Assembly: GCA_903903985.1 (NCBI GenBank)
Contig: CAIVAT010000022.1
Span: 1 to 64,000, forward strand
Source of the DNA: an uncultured Bacteroidales bacterium
GTDB lineage: Bacteria > Bacteroidota > Bacteroidia > Bacteroidales > FEN-979
Direction of reading: 5' to 3'
Length of the DNA stretch: 64,000 nucleotides
Every line of letters begins with the position of its first letter. The stretch's first letter is position 1. The notes below the pieces were generated by a model that had not been told where the DNA came from, ran no database searches, and saw only the letters and a list, made by a program, of their open reading frames with translations. This document shows positions 52,859 to 63,102 of this stretch, one piece after another. Made by a program: the position numbers and the translations under genes.

Positions 52859-55800
52859 ATGCAGAAAATCTACCAACCTCCAAAGTCAATCCGGATTAAA
52901 ACGACTGGACTTCTGATCCTGTTTTTAACCGGTTTTTTAGCAATTTCACAGGCCCAGGTCCGCACGATCACCGGTGTTGTCACTGCCGCTGACACCAGGG
53001 AAACACTTCCGGGAGCTACCCTTCTCATCAAAGGTACAACCACCGGGGCCGTAACCGACCTTGACGGGAAGTATTCCATTTCCGTTAATACGGAAAAAGC
53101 AACACTGGTATTTTCCTATGTGGGATACAATACCAAAGAAGTTGAACTGGGCAGTCAGCGGGTAATCGATGTGCAGCTCGAACCGAAAAAGACGACACTT
53201 GATGAAGTGGTTGTCATCGGTTATGGATCAGTTAGAAAAAGCGATTTGTCCGGTTCTGTCGGAAGCGTTAAGGCTGAAGACATTACAAAAATAACATCTT
53301 TGAATCCTGTGCAAAGCCTCCAGGGGAACGTAACCGGTGTTCAGGTTACCAGCACCTCCGGAACTCCAGGTGAGAGTCCGGCGGTACGGATCAGGGGGGT
53401 AGGCACCTTTGGCAACTCCAACCCGATCTATGTGGTCGATGGCGTGATCGTCGACGACATCTCCTTTTTGAACAGCAATGACATCACATCCATGGAGGTT
53501 TTAAAAGACGCCTCCGCTTCAGCTATTTACGGTTCAAGAGGCGCCAACGGGGTGATCATGGTGACCACCAAAATGGGGAAAACCACCGAGGGAAAAACCG
53601 TTTTCAGCTTTTCAGGGGAGCTGGGAATGCAGAAACTGGCTAAAAAAATTGATCTGCTGAGCGGGCGCGATTTCGCAACCATTTCAAACGAGATCAAACC
53701 CGGAAGTTTCAACAATGTGGATGCCGTGCCAAACACCGACTGGCAGGGCCTTGTCTTTCATAACGCACCGGTATATGATTTCCAGCTTTCAGCCTCAGGC
53801 TCCTCCAAAACCATTCAATATTATATCAGCGGAGGTTATTTTAAACAGGGCGGAATTATTGACAAATCCAGTTTTGAACGCATCACCTTGAAAATAAACA
53901 ATATTTATAATTTATCACCCTATGTAAAGTTAGGGAACAACATCACCTTCGCACCATACAGCCAGCAGGTTGCACCGGATGTGACCTATGCCGTTTACAG
54001 GGCGAATCCAACACTGGTTCCATACTACCCGGATGGAAGTTATGCAGTGGTTTACAATGTCGGAAACCCCCTTGCCAGCCTGGCATATTCCAATAATTTC
54101 AACAAAGGGGTCAGGGGAGTCGGAAATATTTTCGCAGAGGTCAATTTCCTGAAAGCATTCACTTTCAAAACCAGTTACGGCATCGATGCAGGGTACAACC
54201 ACTCAGAGAGTTTCACACCCGCTTATACGGTTTACAACCCGGATGGGACCATTTCCCAGCAGCAGAATGTGATGAGCCGGTTAGGAAAGAACGACAATTA
54301 CAATCTGACCTGGTTGTGGGAAAACACGCTGAACTTTAAAAAAGAATTCGGTAAACATTCCATTGATGCCATCGCAGGATATACCATGCAAAATACTACT
54401 TCCGATGGATTTAACCTCTCCGGGGCCAATCTCATCCGCGACGGGTCAAATTTCTGGTACATTCAACCCTCCTATATCTATGATCCTGCCAATAACGTCA
54501 ATACGATCAGCAGCATTAACGAGTCGGTCGACATGGATCAATATTATTCCATGATCTCCTACCTGTTCCGTGTCAACTATGTGTTCAATAAAAAATATAT
54601 CGTTACGGCTACTTTCAGGAGCGACGGATCATCCAAGTTTGCCCAAAACAACCGATATGCAAGCTTTCCTTCCTTTGCATTGGGGTGGAACGTTTCACAG
54701 GAAAGTTTCATGCAAAACATCAAGTGGCTGAATAAATTAAAACTAAGAGCAAGCTGGGGAAAACTCGGAAATGATAAAATTCCTTACTGGGACCGCTATG
54801 CACGGGTCGAATCAAACATCCTGGCAATTTTTGGTGTCAACAATGATCCAAATACCGGTGCGACTTTCGGAATCAACGGGAATCCGGATCTGAAGTGGGA
54901 GGTTACTACCCAAACAGACCTCGGGCTTGAATTCGGGATGTTCGACAGTCGTTTAACCGCTGAATTTGATTATTACAACAAAAAAACCGATGACATCCTG
55001 GTGTTGCTTTCTACTCCCGGTTATCTCGGAAACGGGGTGGGTGCTAAGGTAAGGTTTAATGCCGCTTCCGTTGTAAACAGTGGATTTGAGTTCAACCTGG
55101 GATGGCGCGACCAGATCGGAAAAGTAAAATATAACATCGGGATCCTTGGAACCACCATTCACAATGAAGTTTTAAGCATTGGCGGCAACAGCGGCGTGGA
55201 CTCCGTGTTGATCGGGGGCTACCTTGGCAACGGGATCCCGGTTACACAAAGCAGCGTGGGGTTGCCCATCGGGTCATTTTACGGATATAAAACCGATGGG
55301 ATCTTTCAAACCAAGGATGAGTTGAATGCATATCCTCATGATGCCCAGGCTGGCGTAGGTGATTTAAGGTTCGTGGATGTGAATGGTGATGGGAAAATTG
55401 ATGGCAGGGACAGAACGAACATTGGTTCCCCGATACCCAAATTTATTTTCGGTTTCAATTTTGGAGTTGAAGTATATGGCATTGATCTGTCAGCGAACAT
55501 ACAGGGGCAGACGGGAAATAAAATCTTCAACGCCAAGGAGGTGGTCAGGCCCGACCCGTACAATTTTGAAAGCCATGTGCTCAATCGCTGGACCGGTCCC
55601 GGTTCAAGCAATACTGAGCCGCGCCCGTCATTCGGAGGATACAATTATACACCTTCGGATCACTTTATCCAGGATGGCTCATTCCTCAGAATCCGCAATG
55701 TGGTATTGGGGTATACGATGCCGGCAAACTGGAGCAATAAAATCTATATGCAAAAAATAAGGCTGTATGTAAAGGCCGATAACCTTTACACACTGACAAA

Positions 55801-55915
55801 GTTTACAGGCTATACCCCTGAAATTGGCAGTGGTGATGTATTATCCGCGGGTATTGATTATGGCATTTACCCAATAACTGCAGTTTACTCAATAGGCATC
55901 AATTTAAACTTCTAA
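52859..55915 (+). CDS. SusC/RagA-type TonB-dependent transporter 3
   Basis: 1018 residues. The signal ends AISQAQ (about residue 33). CarboxypepD-reg-like domain (GVVTAADTRETLPGATLLIK), TonB-box-like LDEVVVIGYGSVRKSD, a plug with YVVDGVIVDD and DASASAIYGSRGANGV, and a barrel ending YSIGINLNF. Its stop shares a base with the SusD-3 start (TAATG), so translation is coupled. The upstream 212 bases contain two copies of TTAATTTTGA near 52780-52800 and probably the promoter of this third sub-operon. GH144-like and GH3 genes downstream suggest that beta-glucan oligomers, possibly beta-1,2-linked, are the cargo. Confidence 0.96.
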   Translation: MQKIYQPPKSIRIKTTGLLILFLTGFLAISQAQVRTITGVVTAADTRETLPGATLLIKGTTTGAVTDLDGKYSISVNTEKATLVFSYVGYNTKEVELGSQRVIDVQLEPKKTTLDEVVVIGYGSVRKSDLSGSVGSVKAEDITKITSLNPVQSLQGNVTGVQVTSTSGTPGESPAVRIRGVGTFGNSNPIYVVDGVIVDDISFLNSNDITSMEVLKDASASAIYGSRGANGVIMVTTKMGKTTEGKTVFSFSGELGMQKLAKKIDLLSGRDFATISNEIKPGSFNNVDAVPNTDWQGLVFHNAPVYDFQLSASGSSKTIQYYISGGYFKQGGIIDKSSFERITLKINNIYNLSPYVKLGNNITFAPYSQQVAPDVTYAVYRANPTLVPYYPDGSYAVVYNVGNPLASLAYSNNFNKGVRGVGNIFAEVNFLKAFTFKTSYGIDAGYNHSESFTPAYTVYNPDGTISQQQNVMSRLGKNDNYNLTWLWENTLNFKKEFGKHSIDAIAGYTMQNTTSDGFNLSGANLIRDGSNFWYIQPSYIYDPANNVNTISSINESVDMDQYYSMISYLFRVNYVFNKKYIVTATFRSDGSSKFAQNNRYASFPSFALGWNVSQESFMQNIKWLNKLKLRASWGKLGNDKIPYWDRYARVESNILAIFGVNNDPNTGATFGINGNPDLKWEVTTQTDLGLEFGMFDSRLTAEFDYYNKKTDDILVLLSTPGYLGNGVGAKVRFNAASVVNSGFEFNLGWRDQIGKVKYNIGILGTTIHNEVLSIGGNSGVDSVLIGGYLGNGIPVTQSSVGLPIGSFYGYKTDGIFQTKDELNAYPHDAQAGVGDLRFVDVNGDGKIDGRDRTNIGSPIPKFIFGFNFGVEVYGIDLSANIQGQTGNKIFNAKEVVRPDPYNFESHVLNRWTGPGSSNTEPRPSFGGYNYTPSDHFIQDGSFLRIRNVVLGYTMPANWSNKIYMQKIRLYVKADNLYTLTKFTGYTPEIGSGDVLSAGIDYGIYPITAVYSIGINLNF

Positions 55916-57414
55916 TGGTTATGAAAACGCAGACAAAAATATATTTTGCAATCCTGATCCTTTTAACAGCGGTTTCCTTTGTAGGATGTAAGAAATTCCT
56001 GGATAAGGATCTTCAGGGCACACTGACGCAACAATCCTTCCCTCAGTCTCCTGCAGACGCATTGCTGGCAACCAATGCCACCTATGAATCTTTACGGGAA
56101 TGGTTTTACAATGCGGGTGGCTACCCGATCTTCGATATCATGTCGGATGACGCCAGGAAAGGAAGCAATCCGAATGACCAGGCGACCACACTGGGACTTT
56201 ACGATGTGTTTAAACACACCCCTACCCAGGATGGATTAGACCGCTATTGGAATGCACTCTACGTGGGTGTGAAAAGAGCAAACGTGGTGATTGAAAAGAT
56301 CCCCGCCATCACCATGGATGAAGGCTTAAAAACCAGGTATATTGCAGAGGCCAGGTTCATCCGCGGATTGATCTATTTCGACTTTGTGAGGGCATGGGGA
56401 GGCGTTCCCCTGGTAACCACAACAGAACCTCCGCTGAAACTGCCCCGCGCTTCTGCCGAAGAGATCTATACCGTCATTATCGGGGATCTTGAGTTTGCAG
56501 TAGCCAATTTACCGCTTAAGTCCGGTTACCAGGGCGCCGACCTCGGCAGGGCAACAAAAGGAGCCGCACAGGCTATGCTTGCCCGGGTTTATCTTTTCCG
56601 GCACGATTTTGCCAATGCCGAAAAGTATGCCATGGATGTGATCCATTCAAATCAGTATGGCCTGGAACCTGTTTTTACCGATGCCAATGGTGTGAATGGG
56701 AACAATGGAATTGAATCGGTATTTGAAGTCGGGGCCATTCAATCGGAAGGAACCGAAAGTGGTGGGAACCAATATGCCAATACGCAGGGCGTAAGGGGAA
56801 CTCCTAACCGGGGTTGGGGATTTAGCCGGCCTACCATCGATCTGCGTAACTCATTTGTTACCGGCGACCCCCGGTATAAGGGCACCGTCATCAACCTGAA
56901 AGATACGATCGACGATGTCATCATTCTGGGAGACGGAAGCACTCCGGATATTACGTACGACGACCAGGGAAATATCGTAGAAATAGAATGCTACAACAGG
57001 AAAGTTTGGGTTCCCGGTAATAATACCATCACACAATGGGGGCATCACCGACGGCTGATCCGTTACGCCGATGTCTTATTAATGGCCTCAGAGGCCCTTA
57101 ATGAAAATAATAAACCAGCCGATGCGTTGATCTATCTTAACCAGGTCCGGCAACGGGCACGCCAGGGGAACAACAGCATCCTACCAAATATTACGACAAC
57201 CAATACATCGGAGTTGAGAGACATTATATTCAACGAACGGCGCCAGGAACTGGCCATGGAGGGATGGCGATTCTGGGACCTTGTGCGGACCGGAAGAGCC
57301 GCCCAGGTTCTGGGGCCACTGGGTTTTGTAACCGGGAAACATGAACTTCTCCCGATACCCCAAAGTGAAATCGACCTTTCACAGGGATCTCTTGTCCAAA
57401 ATCCTAACTGGTAA
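55915..57414 (+). CDS. SusD/RagB-type glycan-binding lipoprotein 3
   Basis: 499 residues. The ATG at 55915 overlaps the SusC-3 stop; a second ATG at 55921 (MKTQTKIYF) is equally possible. The lipobox is SFVGC, then KKFLDKDLQGT. SusD signatures: AEARFIRGLIYFDFVRAWGGVPL, RRLIRYADVLLMASEALNE, NERRQELAMEGWRFWDLVRTG and an ending QNPNW. It is the surface lid of SusC-3. Confidence 0.96.
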   Translation: MVMKTQTKIYFAILILLTAVSFVGCKKFLDKDLQGTLTQQSFPQSPADALLATNATYESLREWFYNAGGYPIFDIMSDDARKGSNPNDQATTLGLYDVFKHTPTQDGLDRYWNALYVGVKRANVVIEKIPAITMDEGLKTRYIAEARFIRGLIYFDFVRAWGGVPLVTTTEPPLKLPRASAEEIYTVIIGDLEFAVANLPLKSGYQGADLGRATKGAAQAMLARVYLFRHDFANAEKYAMDVIHSNQYGLEPVFTDANGVNGNNGIESVFEVGAIQSEGTESGGNQYANTQGVRGTPNRGWGFSRPTIDLRNSFVTGDPRYKGTVINLKDTIDDVIILGDGSTPDITYDDQGNIVEIECYNRKVWVPGNNTITQWGHHRRLIRYADVLLMASEALNENNKPADALIYLNQVRQRARQGNNSILPNITTTNTSELRDIIFNERRQELAMEGWRFWDLVRTGRAAQVLGPLGFVTGKHELLPIPQSEIDLSQGSLVQNPNW

Positions 57415-57469
57415 ATTCACCCTGAATATTTTCAATGGATATTTTGTTTAACCTTTAATAACTTTAACT

Positions 57470-58747
57470 ATGAAAAAACCATTTGTATTTTTAAATGCGA
57501 TGCTGATTGTCATTGGATTGATGGTCGGCGGTGTAAGTTGTAAAAAAGATGATAACAAGACTACTTTTAGTATGTCTTCACTTAAAGCCATCGTGGAAGG
57601 AGGGTACCTTGACATGAACACCCAGACTGTCCCCACCAATATTCCGACAAATCCTACCATTGAGGCTGGTTTTACAGTTGATGTTTCGGCATCAAGCGTT
57701 ACGGCGAGTACCATTACCCTGATAAACACCCTTGATCAATCGAACATTCCATTGACACTAACAACTTCAGGATCAAAAATTACCATTGTTCCTACCGCTT
57801 CCCTCGGTACAGGGACCCCTTTCCTGCTTAAATTCAATGGAATTAAATCGACCGACAATCAATCCATCACCAACCTTACCCGGAATTTCACAACAATCGG
57901 GCCTTATGCTCCAAGTGGTGCAATTGCATACTGGAGCTTTGATGGAAATGCCAATGACCAGATCGGGACATTCAATCCCAAGACAAACGGTGTGTATGGT
58001 GTCACCTTCGAAAGTTCATTCAATACGGCTGCAGGGCAGTGTGCGAAATTTAACGGAACATCGAGTATTATTGAAATTCCAAACGGTGACCAGCTTTCAA
58101 ACACCCAGGACTTTACCATTTCTTTCTGGATAAAAACAAATTCCGAAGGGCATGTTGATGCCAGTGGAAATCCCAAGGGCCATTTTGTCATCGGATTGGG
58201 CGCTTATTATGGCTTCCAGTTTGAAATCTCCCCTGATTACAGCAACTGCAAAATGGCTGTACAATACGATAATGGTAATGGTGGTTCGTTCGGTGATGAT
58301 CTCGCTTTCAACGGAGACGGAAAAACCGGGGCAAACGGAGGATGGCAGGGATGGACCTTCTGCCAGGACCTGACGGGTTCAGGCGGTGTGGCGGCGCTGC
58401 TGAAAGACAAATGGGCCTTTGTAGTCTATTCTTTTGATCATGCCACTAAAATTGCCACCATTTATATCAATGGTGCAAAAATGAAATCAATGGATTTCAA
58501 CCTATGGCCGGCCGGCGATCCTAAATTAGGAGCCGCAGGTCTCAAATATGCAGGTGTAGAACCTGATGTTATCAACGAATTGGCCTTTGGTTTCATTCAA
58601 TCACGGGGCGGCACCATGTGGGCTACCGAAACATGGGGTGGATACCAGTTCCCCACTTCAAACCATTTCGGTGGCTTGCTGGATGAGGTTCGCATTTATC
58701 ACCGTACCCTTTCCGAAACCGAAATCGCAGCAATGTACAAACCGTAA
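57470..58747 (+). CDS. LamG-domain surface lipoprotein (SusE/F-position glycan-binding candidate)
   Basis: 425 residues. The lipoprotein signal ends GGVSC (Cys 24). An N-terminal Ig-like domain (about 35-140: VDVSASSVTASTITLI, SIPLTLTT-type strands) precedes a concanavalin-like LamG_3 domain (about 150-425): AIAYWSFDGNANDQIG, FTISFWIKTNSEGH, GGLLDEVRIYHRTLSETEI. It lies directly after SusD-3, where Bacteroidota loci usually place extra surface glycan-binding proteins. No catalytic residues are visible, so binding is the likely role. A strong terminator follows. Confidence 0.88.
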   Translation: MKKPFVFLNAMLIVIGLMVGGVSCKKDDNKTTFSMSSLKAIVEGGYLDMNTQTVPTNIPTNPTIEAGFTVDVSASSVTASTITLINTLDQSNIPLTLTTSGSKITIVPTASLGTGTPFLLKFNGIKSTDNQSITNLTRNFTTIGPYAPSGAIAYWSFDGNANDQIGTFNPKTNGVYGVTFESSFNTAAGQCAKFNGTSSIIEIPNGDQLSNTQDFTISFWIKTNSEGHVDASGNPKGHFVIGLGAYYGFQFEISPDYSNCKMAVQYDNGNGGSFGDDLAFNGDGKTGANGGWQGWTFCQDLTGSGGVAALLKDKWAFVVYSFDHATKIATIYINGAKMKSMDFNLWPAGDPKLGAAGLKYAGVEPDVINELAFGFIQSRGGTMWATETWGGYQFPTSNHFGGLLDEVRIYHRTLSETEIAAMYKP

Positions 58748-58768
58748 TTTATTATGTATTGGATCCGG

Positions 58769-58804
58769 GAGAGGGTTATGGAACACCTTAACCCTCTCTT
58801 TTTT
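58769..58804 (+). terminator. Terminator after the LamG lipoprotein
   Basis: A 10-bp perfect stem GAGAGGGTTA / TAACCCTCTC with a 10-base loop, then six T. It splits SusCD-3/LamG from the enzyme genes, which nonetheless continue on the same strand only 50 bases later. Confidence 0.88.
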
Positions 58805-58854
58805 AGTTTTTCCGAACCAATATCCTCTGAATGAATGAGTAAAGTCAAATATAT

Positions 58855-60816
58855 ATGAATCTTTCACCGCTGACGACCGTTTTTCTTGGGATCACAATAC
58901 TCTTCGGCACTTCCTGTAAAAAGAAAGAACCTGCGTCCCTGCATCTTGATAATATCATGGCCGGAACCATCTCCCTGAACCTTGGCTCATCTACCAGGGA
59001 TATCCCGGTGAACAGTGTTTTCACCATTGACTTTGACACTGAAATTGATCCGTTGCTGGGAAGCCAGGGAATTTCATTGCAAAAAGCAGACAACACAACC
59101 GTTCCATGCAACTTTACTTTTTTAAACAGCAATAAAAGCGTCAAATTAGCACCCCAGAGCGTGCTTGACAATTATACACAGTATAAAATCAAACTCACCC
59201 AGGCTATTAAAGGCTCCAATGGCGAATCGTTTGCAGGAGCGGAGGTGACCTTTATGACCATCGTAGGCCAGCTGGCCATAAAAACCATTACGGTCAACCA
59301 GCAGGACTTTCAAGTCCCGAAAAGACCAAAAAATATTGATTATCAAAATGTTCATATTACAATTACTTTTTCCGATTCGCTTGATCCTTCCACCTACCAG
59401 AACTATTTTTCCATCTGGCCTCTGAAGCCTGTTTCAATCTCACTGACGGGTGATCAGAAAACGGTAAACATTGTAAATAACGCACCGCTTCAAGATTTTT
59501 CAAAAACCTATCTGAATATTTCAAAAGAGTTAAAGGCTAAAAATGGTGCGTCATTTGGCGGTTTCACCAACTATTTTTTCACGGTGCTTGATTCAACGCC
59601 AAAATTTCCGATAATTACCGATGATCAGCTTCTTACACTGATCCAGGAAAAAACATTCCGCTATTTTTATGATTATGCCCATCCTTCCTGCGGCCTTGCA
59701 AGGGAACGATATAATTCCGGAGATATCGTGACAACAGGAGGTTCAGGTTTTGGGGTGATGGCGCTGATCGTTGGCATGGAACGCGGATTTATCACACGGG
59801 AACAGGGAATGACCCGGTTAAATAAAATCCTTACTTTTCTTGAAACCTGCGACCGCTATCATGGTGCATGGGCACACTGGATCAACGGAACAACCGGAAA
59901 AACAATTCCGTTTTCTACCAATGATGACGGCGCCGACCTGGTCGAAACCTCCTATATGGTCGAAGGGCTCATGACCATGCGGCAATACCTTGATCCGGGC
60001 GTCCCTGCCGAACAAACACGGATACAAAGGATCGATGCATTGACCGATGCCGTTGAATATGATTGGTTCACCCGGGGACAAAATGTGCTGTACTGGCACT
60101 GGTCTCCCAATTCAGGCTGGATCATGAACATGCAAATCAGGGGGCACAATGAATGCCTGATCACCTATATTGCTGCATCAACATCAACAACCCATCCTGT
60201 TTCGGCAGCGGTTTATACCCAGGGTTATGCCAGCAACGGCGGAATTATAAATGGTAACAGTTATTACGGGATCAGGCTTCCTCTTGGTGAGGCTTACGGC
60301 GGCCCATTGTTTTACACCCATTATACTTTTCTCGGGCTGGACCCGCGGACCCTTCAGGATCAATATGCTCATTATTGGGAGCAAAACGTCAACCATTCTT
60401 TGATTAACCAGACCTACTGTCTTACAAATCCCAGGGGATGGGTTGGATATAGTTCAGATTGCTGGGGACTAACCGCCAGTGACAATCCATGGGGTTATGA
60501 TGCACATTCGCCAACCAATGACCTTGGGGTCATTACTCCTTCTGCCGCAGTATCGGCGATTGCATACACTCCTCAACAATCCATGGCTGCCATCAGATTT
60601 TTCTATTACACCATCGGCGACAGGCTCTGGGGACAATATGGCTTCTTCGATGCTTTTGATCCAACGGAAAACTGGTGGGCATCCTCCTATCTTGCAATCG
60701 ATCAGGGGCCGATCATTTGCATGATCGAAAATCACAGAACCGGTCTTTTATGGGATTTGTTCATGTCGCACCCGAAAGTAAATGCCGGCCTCACCAAATT
60801 TGGCTTTACCCATTAA
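58855..60816 (+). CDS. GH144-like (glycoamylase domain) lipoprotein, putative endo-beta-1,2-glucanase
   Basis: 653 residues. The lipoprotein signal ends LFGTSC (Cys 21). Two Ig-like Big_5-type domains (about 30-135 and 145-245) contain FTIDFDTEIDP and ITITFSDSLDPSTY. The catalytic domain (about 260-650) begins LLTLIQEKTFRYFYDYAHP and contains GGSGFGVMALIVGMERGF, DLVETSYMVEGLMTMRQY, NECLITYIAAS, YSSDCWGLTASDNPWGY and a terminal RTGLLWDLFMSHP. This is the bacterial glycoamylase-like domain (PF10091 type) that includes GH144 endo-beta-1,2-glucanases. A related, partial gene lies at the window end and a GH3 sits between them. The linkage preference is inferred from family only. Confidence 0.85.
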   Translation: MNLSPLTTVFLGITILFGTSCKKKEPASLHLDNIMAGTISLNLGSSTRDIPVNSVFTIDFDTEIDPLLGSQGISLQKADNTTVPCNFTFLNSNKSVKLAPQSVLDNYTQYKIKLTQAIKGSNGESFAGAEVTFMTIVGQLAIKTITVNQQDFQVPKRPKNIDYQNVHITITFSDSLDPSTYQNYFSIWPLKPVSISLTGDQKTVNIVNNAPLQDFSKTYLNISKELKAKNGASFGGFTNYFFTVLDSTPKFPIITDDQLLTLIQEKTFRYFYDYAHPSCGLARERYNSGDIVTTGGSGFGVMALIVGMERGFITREQGMTRLNKILTFLETCDRYHGAWAHWINGTTGKTIPFSTNDDGADLVETSYMVEGLMTMRQYLDPGVPAEQTRIQRIDALTDAVEYDWFTRGQNVLYWHWSPNSGWIMNMQIRGHNECLITYIAASTSTTHPVSAAVYTQGYASNGGIINGNSYYGIRLPLGEAYGGPLFYTHYTFLGLDPRTLQDQYAHYWEQNVNHSLINQTYCLTNPRGWVGYSSDCWGLTASDNPWGYDAHSPTNDLGVITPSAAVSAIAYTPQQSMAAIRFFYYTIGDRLWGQYGFFDAFDPTENWWASSYLAIDQGPIICMIENHRTGLLWDLFMSHPKVNAGLTKFGFTH

Positions 60817-60844
60817 AAGTTATTAACCTTAATCGAACCACTTC

Positions 60845-63088
60845 ATGAAAAAAGCATTTATCCTCAACGATGTGGCGTTGTTGTTCGTACTCCTGCTCCT
60901 GGGCGGCACCCTGCAGGCACAGGTTGCCGTACAGCATAAGCTTAGCCCGGTTGACAAAGCAAAAATTGATTCCCTGATGAACCAGATGACCCTTGAGGAG
61001 AAACTCGGCCAGATGACCCTGTTCGCCTCAGGATGGGATGTCACCGGACCGGTAGTGGGCACCAATGATAAAAAGTTGATCATGGAGGGGAAAGTCGGGG
61101 CCATTTTAAATGCTTATACCGTTGATTATGTGCGTGATCTGCAGCGAATGGCCGTTGAGGATTCACGCTTAAAAATCCCGCTGCTTTTTGGTTATGATGT
61201 TATCCACGGTCATCGTACCATTTTCCCGATTCCATTGGGCCAGTCGTGTTCCTGGAATTTAAAAATGATTGAGGATGCCGAACGGGTCGCTGCCATTGAA
61301 GCAACCGCAGAGGGGATCAACTGGACCTTTGCCCCGATGGTTGACATAGCACGTGATCCGCGCTGGGGAAGGGTTATGGAAGGATCGGGGGAAGACACCT
61401 GGCTGGGATGTAAAATTGCAGCAGCAAGGGTCAAAGGGTTCCAGGGAAACGATTTAAAAGCGAACAATACGCTTCTGGCGTGTGCAAAACATTTTGCAGC
61501 ATACGGAGCACCCCAGGGTGGGCGGGATTATTTTACAGTCGATATTTCCCAGCTGACACTTTATGAATCATACCTTCCTCCATACAAAGCTTGTTCGGAT
61601 GCGGGAGCAGGTTCCATTATGACATCTTTTAACGAAATTGCAGGAGTGCCTTCGACCTGCAATAAATGGCTCCTGACCGATCTTCTTAAAAAAGAGTGGG
61701 GATTTAAAGGCTTTGTGGTGACCGACTGGACTTCCATCAATGAACTGGTCAATCACGGGGTCGCTGAAAACAACAAGGATGCTGCCCGGATATCCCTGAA
61801 TGCAGGCGTTGATATGGATATGTGCGGTAAGACCTTCCTGGATTACGGCACAGAATTATTGAAAGAAAAAAAGATCGGTATGGACAGGATTGATGAAGCT
61901 GTCCGGTCAATCCTGGAGGCAAAAGCAATGCTGGGCCTTTTTGATGATCCATATCGTTACTGCGATAAATCGCGCCAGGAAAAAGAGGTAATGACCCCCG
62001 ATCATCTCTCCCTGGCAAGGAAAATGGTTTCGGAGAGTTGTGTTTTGTTAAAAAATCCCGGGCACATGCTTCCTATCCCGGAAAAGGCAAAAACAATCGC
62101 AATCATAGGTCCGTTGGGCGACTCCAGGAAAGACATGCTTGGAAGCTGGTCGGCCGCAGGGAAATGGGAACAATCCGTCACCTTGCTTGAAGGCATTAAA
62201 AACAGAACCGGTGACAAAACGGAGATCATCTATGAGAAGGGCTGCAATACCAACGACAACGACAGGAGTGGATTTGAAGCTGCAGTGAAAGCGGCTGTTA
62301 AGGCAGATTATGTGATCCTGGCACTGGGCGAAAACAGCTGGATGAGCGGCGAAGCTGCAAGCCGGACCAGCATCGATGTTCCAGGTGTACAGAATGAACT
62401 TGCCGAAGTCATTGTTAACACCGGAAAACCGGTTGTGGTTGTTCTGTTCAATGGTCGCCCACTGGCCATCACAAAACTTGCAAGGCAGCCGGTGGCCATC
62501 CTGGAGACATGGTTTGGCGGAACCCAGGCCGGAAATGGCATTGCCGATGTACTTTTCGGTGATGTAAATCCTTCGGGAAAACTCACCATGACCTTTCCGA
62601 GAAATGAAGGACAGATACCCATATTCTATAATGTGAAAAATTCCGGAAGGCCATATAACCCGGCTGACAGCGGAGCCAAATATGTTTCAAGGTACCTCGA
62701 TGGCCCCAACGACCCGCTCTTTCCGTTTGGATTTGGACGCAGCTACACCAGTTTCATATACTCCAACCTTGCAGCCAGTGTTGATGGCCATAAAATCAAT
62801 ATTACAGTTCAGGTTGCCAATGAAGGAGAATTCGACGGCGAGGAGATCGTGCAGTTATATATCCGGGACAAAGTCGGCTCTATTACGCGGCCACTGAAAG
62901 AATTAAAGGGATACCAGAAAGTGCTGATCAAAAAAGGCGAAACGAAAACAATCGCATTTAGCCTCACCACCGATGACCTGGCATTTTATCACCCGGATCT
63001 GAAAAAATACTGGGAACCCGGCGAATTTATGGTCTTTGTTGGTACGAACTCGGCGGAGACATTATCCACATCCATTACAGTTGAGTGA
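60845..63088 (+). CDS. bglX: GH3 beta-glucosidase
   Basis: 747 residues. Signal peptide (about 1-27, ending TLQAQ). GH3 N-domain with GWDVTGPVVG, YDVIHGHRTIFPIPLGQS, DPRWGRVMEGSGEDT and nucleophile Asp294 in FVVTDWTS. GH3 C-domain with VLLKNPGHMLPI and the Glu-containing ILALGENSWMSGEAASR, then a fibronectin-like FnIII domain (PFGFGRSYTSF, VANEGEFDGEEIVQLYI). Overall it resembles BglX of other bacteria. It releases glucose from beta-linked oligosaccharides in the periplasm. It sits 28 bases after the GH144-like gene, so sophoro- as well as laminari-oligosaccharides are plausible substrates. Confidence 0.95.
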   Translation: MKKAFILNDVALLFVLLLLGGTLQAQVAVQHKLSPVDKAKIDSLMNQMTLEEKLGQMTLFASGWDVTGPVVGTNDKKLIMEGKVGAILNAYTVDYVRDLQRMAVEDSRLKIPLLFGYDVIHGHRTIFPIPLGQSCSWNLKMIEDAERVAAIEATAEGINWTFAPMVDIARDPRWGRVMEGSGEDTWLGCKIAAARVKGFQGNDLKANNTLLACAKHFAAYGAPQGGRDYFTVDISQLTLYESYLPPYKACSDAGAGSIMTSFNEIAGVPSTCNKWLLTDLLKKEWGFKGFVVTDWTSINELVNHGVAENNKDAARISLNAGVDMDMCGKTFLDYGTELLKEKKIGMDRIDEAVRSILEAKAMLGLFDDPYRYCDKSRQEKEVMTPDHLSLARKMVSESCVLLKNPGHMLPIPEKAKTIAIIGPLGDSRKDMLGSWSAAGKWEQSVTLLEGIKNRTGDKTEIIYEKGCNTNDNDRSGFEAAVKAAVKADYVILALGENSWMSGEAASRTSIDVPGVQNELAEVIVNTGKPVVVVLFNGRPLAITKLARQPVAILETWFGGTQAGNGIADVLFGDVNPSGKLTMTFPRNEGQIPIFYNVKNSGRPYNPADSGAKYVSRYLDGPNDPLFPFGFGRSYTSFIYSNLAASVDGHKINITVQVANEGEFDGEEIVQLYIRDKVGSITRPLKELKGYQKVLIKKGETKTIAFSLTTDDLAFYHPDLKKYWEPGEFMVFVGTNSAETLSTSITVE

Positions 63089-63102
63089 AATTTAGAAACT
63101 TT